Shown: positions 22,431 through 33,312 of the stretch, one piece after another | Position numbering within the stretch: position 1 is the stretch's first letter | Layout: each line of letters starts with the position of its first letter | From: Neckera pumila | Lineage: Eukaryota; Streptophyta; Bryopsida; Hypnales; Neckeraceae | Length of the DNA stretch: 64,000 bases | Direction of reading: 5' to 3' | Assembly (NCBI GenBank): GCA_963969595.1 | Contig: OZ018416.1 | Location: 16,074,065 to 16,138,064 of the forward strand | Notes under the pieces: generated by a model | What the model was told of the DNA's origin: nothing | Databases searched by the model: none | What the model saw: the letters and a program-made list of their open reading frames with translations, nothing else | Made by a program: the position numbers and the translations under genes

Positions 22431-22812
22431 CAACCCATGTTTGTAACAGCTGGATGGAGTGACCACTGGCAGGAGAAACGGGGAAGGATACAGTTATTTA
22501 CATGTAGCAGTTACCTAGAGTCGATTTCATCGTCTCTCCCAATTGCCATGTAAATACTCCGGTGAGGGATTCATTCTTCACGTAACCTTTTATCAACAGA
22601 GTGGATATTTATAGATGCTTCCGTGTTTCTTCCTAAAGTGCGTTGATTTGTTGCTTTCCTGTGCATGCTTCGCTGCGTCCGGTTTGCCGCGTCCTGTTTG
22701 GGTTATTTCAATTTGCCTGTGATCTCGGGACCCATCACAGCACTGCTCCGGAACCTTGCTCGGTGACGGAGCGTCGACAAGTTATAGAACCCCGATTTCC
22801 CGATTTCTGACA
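22422..22812 (+). repeat. 3' LTR
   Basis: Begins TGTTACGACC and ends TTCTGACA, 391 bp. It is colinear with the 5' LTR with no indel seen. Confidence 0.93.
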
Positions 22813-23119
22813 TCAGGTGTAGTAGAAGTCTATTTAATATTCAATTGCGTGAGCATACAGGGTGATTAATTGGGAATTTAATCAAATTCAATGAAATTAA
22901 GAAATATGAAGAGGATTTTCAAGCTAGTTGCTAAAAAATTAGAGAACTCTTACATTTCCAACTAGCTTCTAAAGCCATTTAGTTTAAGGTGTTAGAAGAT
23001 GAGAAGAAAAGCTCCTTATGTACACATGGGGTGGTAGGAGGTAGAACAATCAATGTGGGATATGTAATTTAGAATTGTAGTTTTTCAACTGCTCATAGTT
23101 AACTTTAAAGTAATAATTG

Positions 23120-23482
23120 TGTTAAAACTAGAATTTTAGACCTCATTTCGGTATAGTAGAATGAATTTTTTCAAAAAACTTTGAACCAAAGAAAGTTGTA
23201 TTATCAAGCTAGTTTTTATCTCCAAAAATCCGTTTGAGGTTTAGAGCCTCCAGTAAAAAGTTCTGGATAAAATTAGGAGAAAATATTTTAAAATGTCAAA
23301 GAAAATCTCCCTTTCAACCCCTTTTAGAACCTTGTTTATAACTTTTTATTGGATTCTTGAAACCTCAAATGGGTTTTTGGAGATGAAAATTAGCTTGATT
23401 TTACAACTTTGTTTAGTTCAAAGTTTTTTGAAAAAATTCATTCTACTATGCCTAAATGAGGTCCAAAATTCTAGTTTTAACA
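23120..23482. repeat. Foldback with about 120-bp arms
   Basis: The left arm (23120-23241) and right arm (about 23361-23482) are inverted, sharing GTTAAAACTAGAATTTT, TAGTAGAATGAATTTTTTCA and AAAAAACTTTGAAC. A related copy of the right half lies at 46.13-46.37 kb. No ORF of interest. Confidence 0.7.
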
Positions 23483-23889
23483 CAATTCTTGCATTTGACA
23501 ATGAGTGATCTCTCTTCTAAATAATCCATACCCTTTGAAGATTTACCATGGACAATTGATTTTTCTATAAAAATAACCTCTTCACCCTTCCTTCTCTCCA
23601 ATTGTCAATGAATTAAATCTATTATGATGCCATTATAAAACCCCTTGATGGTAGATGTCTTTGGACTATTTTTGACATTTGCTTTTTTATTCATAACTTG
23701 ATTAGAAAACAAGGTATGCAATAATCAAGATTAAGGTGCATTACAAGACTTGAACCCTGATTATTTAACTACTAATACTTGGACTTCAAACCACAGACAG
23801 TCATTGGACTTCGTAACTTTAGGTGATCAACTATAGGGGAAAAACAAATCATTAAGCAAAGTTAAATGTAATGATCATGTGCTTTCAGC

Positions 23890-23983
23890 TGCTCTGGAGC
23901 GGCCCTCCACAGGGCTAAGAATTTCTCTATTGAAACTTTTTATATGATTTTCAATTACACTAGTGTGACCCTGTGTCGTTGGC
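23890..23983 (-). repeat. Right inverted repeat flanking the retrotransposon
   Basis: Partner of 16664-16752. It reads TGGAGCGGCCCT then GGGCTAAGAATTTCT and AATTACACTAGT. Confidence 0.45.
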
Positions 23984-24002
23984 CCAATTTTCATCTACTC
24001 TC

Positions 24003-24066
24003 GGTTCCACTCCTGGTTCTACTTCCGATTCTACTCCCAGTTCTACTCCTGGTTCCACTCCCAGTA
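24003..24066 (+). repeat. 12-bp minisatellite, about 5 units
   Basis: Units such as GGTTCCACTCCT, GGTTCTACTTCC and AGTTCTACTCCT. In one forward frame they encode a G/S-S-T-P tetrapeptide repeat, with variation mostly at third positions. That frame opens only after a stop at 23961 and has no start codon, so a gene is not claimed. Confidence 0.75.
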
Positions 24067-24087
24067 CCAAGAACACCACCAAAATCA

Positions 24088-24330
24088 AAGTAAAAGTAAT
24101 TTTCTAATTTTTTAATCAATAAATACTTTGGAATTCAATCACTTTTGCACCACCGCTCCAAACGCCACAAAACCAAGCCGGTGCACCCCTCCTCAGCGAG
24201 AACTTTCCGACGGTACCAAGCACGTGACCGGGGGATGCACGGTCAGGAAGTTGTCCACGCTACAAACAAAACAAAACAAAACAAACAAACAAACAAACAA
24301 ACAAACAAACAAACAAACAAACAAACAAAC
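24088..24330 (+). repeat. Dispersed repeat with (AAAC)n tail, copy 1
   Basis: Matches 63803-64000 in the same orientation: AAAAGTAATTTTCTAATTT, then GTGCACCCC and GGTACCAAGCACGT, ending in an AAAACAAAAC and CAAACAAAC run (24262-24330). A simple A-rich tail after a conserved body suggests a SINE- or LINE-type 3' end, but no polymerase III boxes were identified. Confidence 0.6.
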
Positions 24331-24498
24331 TCATTTAAGGTATAGATATGTGTGCAATGATGATAAAATAGACTTGAATGTGATTCCAATGCAATTTATG
24401 ATTCAAAATTCCATTCATTTTTGAGCGGCCTGCAAAAAGATTGTTGATAAGATTGGTGATAAGATTATTGTACCCAACTATACAGTGGTATAGTGGTA

Positions 24499-24672
24499 AG
24501 TGATTTCACCTTCTCTTTATTGAAATTATGTTTTTGCAAACAAATTGTACCATCACGCTCTCATGTGATTTCACCTTTTCTTTATTGAAATTAGGTGCCA
24601 TCACGCTCTCATGTAATTTCACCTTCTCGCTCTCATGTGATTTCACCTTCTCGCTCTCACGCGCTCTCAGCT
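24499..24672 (+). repeat. Degenerate tandem repeat (GTGATTTCACCTTCTC units)
   Basis: Two longer units (GTGATTTCACCTT(C/T)TCTTTATT ... CACGCTCTCAT) are followed by shorter units of TTTCACCTTCTCGCTCTCA. Non-coding. The nested unit lengths suggest successive slippage or unequal exchange. Confidence 0.6.
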
Positions 24673-25478
24673 ACAAAAAAAATCTAATTACAATAAAGAG
24701 TTATATATTTTCAAACTAAGGGCAAAATTTTGCCAAAACGGAAATCTTTTTAGAGGTAATTGTGAATTTTTCTGGGAGATACTTGTTGAAAAAAAGATGT
24801 GCATATAGAGGTTTCCTGCATATCTCCGCAATTGAATTAAAAAAATTCATCACCAATGTTCTTCAATGAATTTTCACAAAAAATGGAGTTTTAGTTTTTC
24901 GAAACTAAAATTTAGTATAATTGATTGGAATTGCATAAGAAATCAAAGTCAATTAAGCAAAACAAAAAATGTCAATTTTGTTTTACATTATGCAAAGAAA
25001 ACTGATTTTCCACCACTTATCTTTTTGGTAGGCCACTGTACAGTACTGTAGTGGACATAAAACCTACTGTATCTCTAAAGGCTAAACTCAACGAGATGAC
25101 AGCCTCGGCTTCCTACCCGTATTATCCGCGTGTGCATCCCACGCTTTTCTTGTCGACAGCGCGAAGACACTGGCACACCGTCCCACGCACTGTTCCGCAA
25201 GACTCTTGTGAATTTGAAGCCACCGCACAGTCGAACGCCACCCTCCGAAATCCCCCTCTGCCGATGAAGAGCGCCACCACGATCTTCAGACACAAAGTTC
25301 ATCGCATTGACACGAGAATTCCACGCCCCTTCACAAGCTCCACCTTGGCACCTTCACGAGCGCCATATCTCTAGCAAACTCAAACAGACTGACAGTGCGA
25401 AACACGCGAGCTCCTCCTGTCACAGTAGTCCTTTCTCCCTCCCCCTTCGAATGTACAGGACCCGAGTTCATTTGTCGA

Positions 25479-25485
25479 TATATAT
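25479..25485 (+). promoter_or_regulatory. TATA-like element of the lipoxygenase
   Basis: GATATATATCC lies only about 30 bp before the first ATG (25513). If it is used with normal spacing, transcription would begin almost at that ATG, leaving little or no leader. This matters for which ATG is used (see findings). Confidence 0.45.
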
Positions 25486-25512
25486 CCAGTGAAGCTTAGT
25501 ATTGTAGACACC

Positions 25513-28500
25513 ATGTTGCTCAGCCAGACGTTCAAGACGGGCAGCGTGGCGGCTTCGCCATTGGGATCATCCAGTCGGAGCCAGAGCGCGCTCGTGGTGA
25601 GGAGAATGTCGAAGCCTGTGATTCGAGCGAGTGGTGGGGGGAGTAGCGAGAGTAAGAGTCCCGGGTGGTTGGAGTCCAAGCTCGGGAAAGTGGCGACCTA
25701 TGTCGATAAGAAGCTCAATGGCGACGGGAAAGCCGCGGTGCCGGAAGCGGGGAGCGTGGAGATGAAGGGCACGGCGCTCGTTGTGAAAAAGCTGTCGAAG
25801 TGGGACGTCGTGGACCGCTTTGCGGATCTCAAGGACGATGCCAGTGAGATGTTGGGGAAGAATGTGTCGATCCAGCTCATGAGCGGCGAAATCGACCCTA
25901 GTACGTCTCTCTTTCAGGCTCCGTCTCTCTGTTTGCTTGTGCGTTTTGTTGATTGCATTCGTGAGATGAAAGTTTGAGTGTGGAAGCAATGCTGTGCGTG
26001 AATTGTGTGTTGATTGGGGATTGGATTGGCAGGCACAGGGAAAGAATATCGGAGCAAAGAAGTGAACTTCGCCGGGTGGGTGACGATTTTCGACCCCCTC
26101 ACTGCCGAGCAGACCAAGTTCGAGACGAAATTCTCGGTGCCGACATCCTTCGGAACGCCCGTGGCCATCTTCGTGAAGAACCCGCACCCGAACGAGTTTC
26201 TGCTGGAGTCTTTCACGCTGGAATTACCCGATAAGACCGTCGCGCATTACATCACGAACTCTTGGGTGTACAATACCGAAACCACGGAGCCTATCGGCCC
26301 GCGCATCTTCTTCCACAACAAGGTACGGATCGCATCTTGTACGTTTCCTTATCTCGCTATCGCCATAAATGGATACATGTACCCTGATTTCAATGAAATT
26401 GGATTGTTATTCCCGTATAGGCTTACTTGCCGGCCGACACGCCGCCCGCGCTCAAGGAGCTGCGAGAGAAGGAGCTTCATGACCTTCGCGGCAACGGCAC
26501 GGGGGTACGAGTGGCGTCTGACCGCATCTACGACTACGCTCCTTATGATGACTTGGGCAAGCCCGACGAGACGAAGTCGGGGGGCAAAAAGGCGGATCAG
26601 CTCTACCGACCTCCGTTGGGGGGCAACAAGGAATTTCCCTTCCCTCGCAGGACTCGCACGGGAAGACCTCGCACTAAATACAGTAAGCCTCTCAAGACTT
26701 CCCTTGACGCGTGTCCTTGCCCATCCCTTGCGATATCACGGTGTCGAATGGGATGACCACGTTGCGAGTTCAGTGCATCCTGGAAAATTGTTGCCTCGTT
26801 ATGTGTTGATAGAACAAAAGTGTTACGAAAATGATACTCCCTCTGTAATACATTGTGAAAACGGATCTGAATACACACCAAAGCTTTCGAGTGTGAACAA
26901 TCTCAGTCATACCCGCACTGCCCTCATGGTTAACTTTCAAAAGGTTAACTGCCTGACCATGTCACTTTGTTATGCAAGTGTTCTGAGCTAGTGCTTGATC
27001 AGTGGTTTTTTTTTTGTTACCACTTGAGAGTTGGGACGATAATTATGATTCCTGTATTACAGATCCAGACACCGAGAGCCGTATCGAGGGCGACTTTTAC
27101 GTTCCTAGCGACGAGCGCTTCGACTACAGGAAACGGAGCGACAACTCCGCGGACATTTTCCGATCTGCACTGCATGCGGCGCCAACGGTTGTAGGCAGTA
27201 AAGTGGGGAAAACCACGTTTAAGAGCCTGGATCAAGTCCATGACCTGTACGCGCGGAAAGGGGAAAAGACGTCCAACGGCACCTTGCCCGGCAAGGTCGA
27301 CGACGCAGACAAGGCGGCGGCCATTCGCGGTGGACTGAGGTTCGTGACGGAGTTGGTGGCCGAGCGGACCGATGGGAAGCAGAGCCAATCTATAAAATTC
27401 CCGATTCCTCAAGTTTTGAGAGGTGGGGCCTAGCTTTCCTCAGAAATTGCGCTTCTGGCTGTAGGAATGGTACTTTTGAAATAATCGTGGCCTTTATGAC
27501 CCGCGCCGTTGAGCACGAGGTTGTACTTTTGCTTTCTGGTAACATCTATTTTTTCCTTAACTGTTATAGTCTCTGTTTTTGAATGAAAACTACAGTTGAA
27601 ATTTAAGGGTTCGAGGTTTGTTAGTCTAGTATTGTGTATACCACTCTTGGTCGACTGTCCTCACGCATATCTGTGGAACTTATGGTTGTTGATATATCAA
27701 TGCGACGACACCGAAAAGAACGGCACTCAAAATATTGGGTACAGTACTGATGTCCAAGGCACTGATGGCTCTTTGTTGTTTGGTATTATAACTCCCGGCA
27801 GACGACAACGCGTGGGCAACCGATTCTGAGTTCGCCCGGGAGAATCTGGCAGGCTTCAACCCCATCGTAATTAAGCGCGTCACGGTAAGAGCTCATGTTT
27901 CTTGGAATTGGTTTCACAACAATCGTGGTTTTGATCTAGGGTGGCGTTTTTTGGCGTGTGTGGAATGGTTCATTCCCCGAAATCCTTTGGGCTAATTGAG
28001 CGACGGTGTGTGGTTTACAGGAGTTTCCCATCAAGAGCAAGCTCAACCCTGCTGAGTATGGCAGTCCCGAATCTGCAATCTCTGCGAAGCACATTGAGGG
28101 CCAATTGGAAGGCCTCAGCATCGAGCAGGTAATCACACGAGCCGACTCATATTGCACATTTGGTTGATGTACCTATCTTAATCAAAGGGCATGAAGTCAA
28201 CTTTATTCACTCATTTTCTGTTGTCGCACCTGAACAAACAAGTTATGAGCAAGCTCAAATCTGTTGTTGTGGAAGTCTTGTGTCTCCTAACTAGGGAGAC
28301 TGAGCAGCTCTGTTCCTGAAAATAGTCTAGTTGTTGCTGTTGCTGCAGCTTGTCCATGTCTTTGAAATTCAGATCCCGAACCGTTATGTGAATGTGTTTT
28401 CAGGCTCTGTCGGAGAAGAAACTGTTCACTTTGGACCATCATGATACTTTCCTCCCATGGGTGAAGCGTATCAACGATCTGCCAGACAGCAAAACCTACG

Positions 28501-30847
28501 CCTCCAGAGTGCTCTTTTTCTTGAGTAAAGACGAGACGCTGAAACCGATTGCCATTGAGCTCGTTCTTATTAAATCTACTGGTGGAGACAAGGTAGCTAG
28601 AGTGTTCACCCCCGAAGAGGATTCTTCGAAGAAGAGGACTTTGTGGACGCTCGCGAAGGCTCACGCTATGAGCAACGAAATGACCATGCACCAAGCTGTC
28701 AGTCATTTGTAAGTGATCCACCTCCTTGACAAACCATAAATCTACCCCTTCTATGAAATGAAGGGCATGTCAGTGGTCAGTTTCATCAAATTTTCTCCCT
28801 AAATATTCCAGGAGATAGAGATCACTCTCTGGCGCAAAGCCAGGAGCTATAGAATGGTACGGATCACGCAGTCACTTATGTCTTGTGAGAGACTATCATT
28901 AGCTGTGGATTGCATTTTAATTTTGTTCTAACACCAAGGATTTCGTGGTGCAGCACTTTGTGCCATGCAGTATTTGAGCCTGCTATTATTGCTGGGCACC
29001 GTAATCTCAGCAAGTTGCACCCACTCATGCAGCTGCTGCACCCTCATTTCAAGCACACCATCACTGTGAACTCCACTGCGAGGATGAACCTTCTTCCTTC
29101 CGATGGTACAATTGAGCAAATCTACACACCACGTGAGTATGTTGTCCGAATGGCTTCTGCATATTACAGAGACAACTGGACGTTTTCAGCCATCGCCTTG
29201 CCAACTGACCTCATCAACAGGTAACAGAAACATCAATGAATTTGTTTATGCTGCACAAAGTGATGCATGTACTTTTGTTCTGCCTTGTTATTTTCTACCT
29301 GCAATGCTACATCCATTATGCTTCTATCTCGGTAATCAACGCTTGAAGGGCTGATGGTTGTCTACCCCCGATTCCAATATCATATATCATTCCTGTGCAA
29401 AAGTCCTGTTCAACTTTGGTGGAGCAAATTTTCTTGGTGGAGCGAATTTTCAACTTAGATCTTTGTCTATCTGTAGCAAATTTTCTTCTGAATTTTATTG
29501 TGAACACGTAGTGTTGAACCTTCTTGCTGACGTTTTTTTTTGTTTTTTGCGCTCGTTGTTGCAGAGGAATGGCTGAAGCCGACCCCAAAGCCAAGTTCGG
29601 CGTGAAGCTGGTGATCGAAGATTACCCCTACGCAGCCGATGGTCTTGAGCTCTGGACCGCCATGAAAGATTGGCACAAAGAGTACATTGACATCTTCTAC
29701 AAGGACGACAGCGCTGTCCAAGCAGACCCGGAGCTCAACAACTGGTGGACGGAGTTTCGCAACCGTGGCCACGAGGACAAGAAGAACGCCCCTGGGTGGC
29801 CAGATCTAGACTCCAAGGAAAGTCTCGCAGAGATTATCACCACGGTTGTATGGATTTGCACGGCCATGCACGCGCCCATCAACTTCGGCCAGTACGATTA
29901 CGCAGCGTGGATGCCCCAGCATCCTAGCATCACCCACAAATTGATTCCCGAGGAGGGCTCCGAGGAAATGAAGAAGTTTAAGGCCGACCCGGACATGTTT
30001 TGGCTGTCGATGATTTCAGATACCGCTAATACTGTGACCGCTATGGCTGTGTTCGAAACGGTGGCTGCCCATGCTCCGGATGAGGAGTATATTGGCCAGA
30101 GAACTAAAGGATGGACAGCGAATGAGAAGGTTTCTAAACCCTAAACACTCTCTGAGAAATTCATGGTGTCACCCTTAGCTATCTTTCTTTCATCTGGAAC
30201 AATGTTTAGTTAGGTGATGGCCTCTTCTTTTGTACTACGACTGTTGATATTTCCGCGTATTGTAGCAAGTATTTGGTGGTCCTACCTTCTGACTGTAAGT
30301 ATGCGAAACGATCATAAGTTTTAGACTTCAAGATTCAGCACTGCGCTTTGACGTTGAGGGTCGTTTCTGCACTCAATCTCCTTAATTTTACATGTTCTAA
30401 ATCTGATTTTTTATTTGTTTGCGAGTAGAATTAGCCCTGAGACGCAGAGGAGGATATGAAGTGTCTGATGAATGACATTCCGGATTGCTGGATTATGAGA
30501 AAGCACCTTTTCATTCAGGACTCTACTCTGATAATTTTATCACTGAGGCATTGTCCTTCAGGGTTAAGAAAGAATTGGGCCCACAATGATAGCTTAACTT
30601 TGAGACATCCATATGATGTTAGTTTTTGGGTTCTGAAAGACTATTTGTTTGTGATTTATAGGTGGAGGGTGCGTTCGAGCGCTACGTGAAAAAGTTGGAA
30701 GACATTGATGACATCATCGTGAAGCGTAATGAGGATAAGAACTTAAAGAATCGATGTGGTGTCGGCAACTTCCCTTTCGAGTTGCTGCGACCGTTCTCTA
30801 CTCCAGGTGTGACCGCCAGAGGAGTGCCAAACAGTATCACTGTGTAG
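25513..30847 (+). CDS. LOX: Plastid-type lipoxygenase, ten exons
   Basis: It adds O2 to linoleic/linolenic acid, feeding oxylipin and jasmonate synthesis. Exons: 25513-25900, 26033-26322, 26421-26682, 27063-27422, 27802-27884, 28021-28128, 28404-28708, 28954-29220, 29565-30129, 30662-30847. They sum to 2814 nt, 937 aa, with all introns GT-AG and the frame kept. Residues 1-45 are Ser/Arg-rich, like a transit peptide. A PLAT domain (about 90-225) leads into [15 protein letters not shown] and the catalytic domain. Iron ligands by alignment to soybean LOX-1: His598, His603, His790, Asn794 and the C-terminal carboxylate. The Ala found at the Ala/Gly stereo-determinant favours S products; an Ile-Tyr pair at the pocket floor suggests 13-oxygenation (inference). 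Oddities: the helix reads SHFTLCH instead of SHWLNTH, and the last residue is Val instead of Ile. Not transcript-verified. Confidence 0.93.
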
Positions 30848-33033
30848 GACGTAACATTTCGGCAGGTTTCTTTCCGAGGCGTGTTCTATAATTCTCCGAG
30901 CATACGCGGGTAGCGAGCGACCCAAGTTGCCTGTAACTGTGTTAAGTTATGTGATGAAACAAGCTGTCGTTATTGTGCAGTATTTGAACAGTGAGTTTTT
31001 TTTTTATCATTTTGGAGAAGTAGCCAGTTGCTTCAATACTCATGTTGGTACTTGGGTGCTATTTGGTGATGTCTATATCAAAACTAAATGATACCTAGGT
31101 AAAATGTGGTGAGCTAGCTGTTTGACTGAAGAAAATAAAAAATTTCTTCACAAAAAGTAGCCAATATCTTTTGGTTGTAGCAAAAAAATTGTGCATAAAA
31201 AATACACTTGGATACTCTTTTGTTGTATCACTATGTACCATTTTAGTCTAAATCCTTTTGTGAGCTCTTATACATTTTGGTGTATTATCTTTGTACTCAA
31301 ATATTCTTTTCCATCATAGCAATTGTTATGGAAGATTATCTCCTAAATGGCGGACCCATGACCATTCATTTCAGGCTTCATTGCCCATCACTCAGTTTGT
31401 TGCCATTTTCTAATGATTTTCCAATTAGATATGTAAGAAAAATTTTATTTTTATTTTTCAAAGATGAAACTATATGTCTTCTTTACTTTACAAAAAAATT
31501 AGATTTTCTTTTGGGAAATTGATTTTTTGGAAAATTTTTGAAGAAAAAGTGAAGAAAAATCACATCAAATAGAAAATTATCTGAAAATTTCACCATATGT
31601 GTATATTCTTGTGACAAACATTATGGTGTAAACTCAATTTTTGTGTCATTCTATAATTAGAATATATTGGACATTGAAAATATATCCAAAGTTCAAATTG
31701 CAATAAAACATTCAATATTAGGATTTTTTTTTAAATTCAAATTGGAATAGAAACTAGAATAGATGACCTTCATTTTGTCAGTTGGGCTCAACTCAAAAAA
31801 TATCATTTTTGTGGAGAAATTTCAGATTTAAAACAAGGAGCAACAACTTTCCAAAATACACTAAAATAGCATATTTTGTGATCCGTTTTTTTTACTAACT
31901 TCTAATTTACATGAAGACAAACACCAAACAAGCAAGACTACAAATTCAATTGGATACTCTTCATAACCCAACATAAAAGGTCAACAGGAGAAAAGAGGAT
32001 GGAAAAGTGCTTCCAATCACTTTATATCTCCCTAGATTGTCATCCAAACGTCACAAAGTGGCACTGGTGGCATTCTAAGGTTAAGATTGAAATATTACTT
32101 TAGATGAATGAGAAGTTGTTTGGACGGAACAATACCTTGAAGGTTGTGCTCATCATCCGAAACGAGGTAATTTGGAGGCTGTTCTTCATTCCGATGACAT
32201 CTTCAACCACAAGTCAGTACTATTTGATATGGTTTGCCCATAAACCCTGAAAGGGCGGACACTACGACCATTAAAAAACCTTGAAAATCCATTGCTCTGT
32301 ACAGTATGCTCTATTTTCCAATTCTCCGTGGAGTCGATTTTTTTTTAAATTAAAAAAAATAAATTATTTTTTTTTTATTTTTTTATTTTTTTATTTTAAT
32401 ATTTCAAAGATGCAATCACAGGTTACCTAGAAATTCTATTTTGAGATGGTTTAATTTTGATAAGAAATTCAAAATTCACATCCACATTAAAAAATTTGAA
32501 ATCCTGAAATTTTCAGAGTTTTTCATTAAAAATTTAAAATATATTGAGCAAAACACTTGATCCTTTAAGGATTAATATGACTAGTGTATTGCCGGTCCCC
32601 TTAACATCCTTGCATTGCAATGTGATTTAGAGTAAGCTAGACACCATATTTGCTTCTAAAATTTTTCATGACTGTACCTAACAAGATTTAGAACTCAATG
32701 CTAGAGACATTCAAATTCATCAAATGCAAATATTCTAATCCAAGAGGGCTCAAAGGCTATTGACCATGTTTCTTAAGAATGAAAAAAATCATAATCTTTC
32801 AATCCACATGGACTGAGTTTGACATTCAAAAACAAACTTTAATTTCAATTTTTGGCAATGCACTAAAGAAAGGTAGTTTTTAGCAATTTCTCTTAAAAAG
32901 TGCCCTTGATCCTTTAGGGATTAAGAGTAAGGAAGTAATAGTTGCCAATATACACTAGAAAAGCTTTTTCTGTGGTCAATTTTTCTAGCATCTTGAGAAG
33001 TTAATAATATTTCGATGAAGAAATCTCCACCAC
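30848..33033. other. AT-rich intergenic, no gene recognised
   Basis: The first 150 bp are probably the 3' UTR of the lipoxygenase. The rest is AT-rich with long T and A runs (for example near 32340-32400). No ORF, RNA or transposon end was supported. Confidence 0.5.
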
Positions 33034-33312
33034 CATTACAAAAAATTTCAAGCCTCAACAAGACTGTGAGTGCGTGATTTTCGGCACCCGCGGGGTGCAA
33101 TTACGGAAAAATTATTATTATTATTATTATTATTTATTTTTATTTTTTTTGGAAAAAACTAAAATTAAATAAAAAATGACGTGGCGCTGACAGCGCAAAC
33201 GTGGTCGAAATGCGATTACGTCACATTTTCAATTTTTATTTTTTTTCCCATAATATCACCATGGGGGGGCCAAACTTAGCGGCCTTGTTGAGGCCTCAAA
33301 TTTTTTGTAATG
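33034..33312. repeat. ACGT-core MITE, copy 1
   Basis: Ends CATTACAAAAAATTTC...CCTCAACAAG and inverted CTTGTTGAGG...AATTTTTTGTAATG. Inside are GGCACCCGCGGGGTGC, a short ATT microsatellite, and TGACGTGGC ... ATTACGTCA. It shares all of these with the copy at 62904-63298. No target duplication is clear. Confidence 0.75.

Larger units (their letters stand above)
16860..22812 (+). mobile_element. Ty3/gypsy chromovirus, full length, inactive
   Basis: A complete 5.95-kb LTR retrotransposon with 391-bp LTRs (TG...CA), gag with a zinc knuckle, protease, RT, RNase H, integrase and a C-terminal chromodomain, in the gypsy order (integrase after RNase H). The flanking pentamers are TGAGG (16855-16859) and TCAGG (22813-22817), a target duplication with one mismatch. 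Premature stops and frameshifts break gag and pol, so it cannot make a full polyprotein. A primer-binding site for initiator tRNA-Met was not recognised just after the 5' LTR (TTAGATTATGTCA), so the primer is unknown. Confidence 0.93.
22813..25478. other. Repeat-rich intergenic upstream of the lipoxygenase
   Basis: Contains a foldback (23120-23482), the right inverted repeat of an older element, a 12-bp minisatellite, a dispersed repeat with an AAAC tail and a degenerate tandem array, listed separately. From about 25080 the DNA becomes GC-richer, as expected for the proximal promoter of the lipoxygenase. Confidence 0.5.

Noticed and set aside
24484..24510. tRNA-like GTGGTATAGTGGTAAG
   Set aside because: Resembles a tRNA D-arm/A box, but no B box, acceptor stem or cloverleaf follows.
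26931..26991. Extension of LOX exon 2 as a 325-codon ORF
   Set aside because: Reads through introns 2 and 3 in the wrong frame; conserved LOX sequence resumes after GT-AG splicing.
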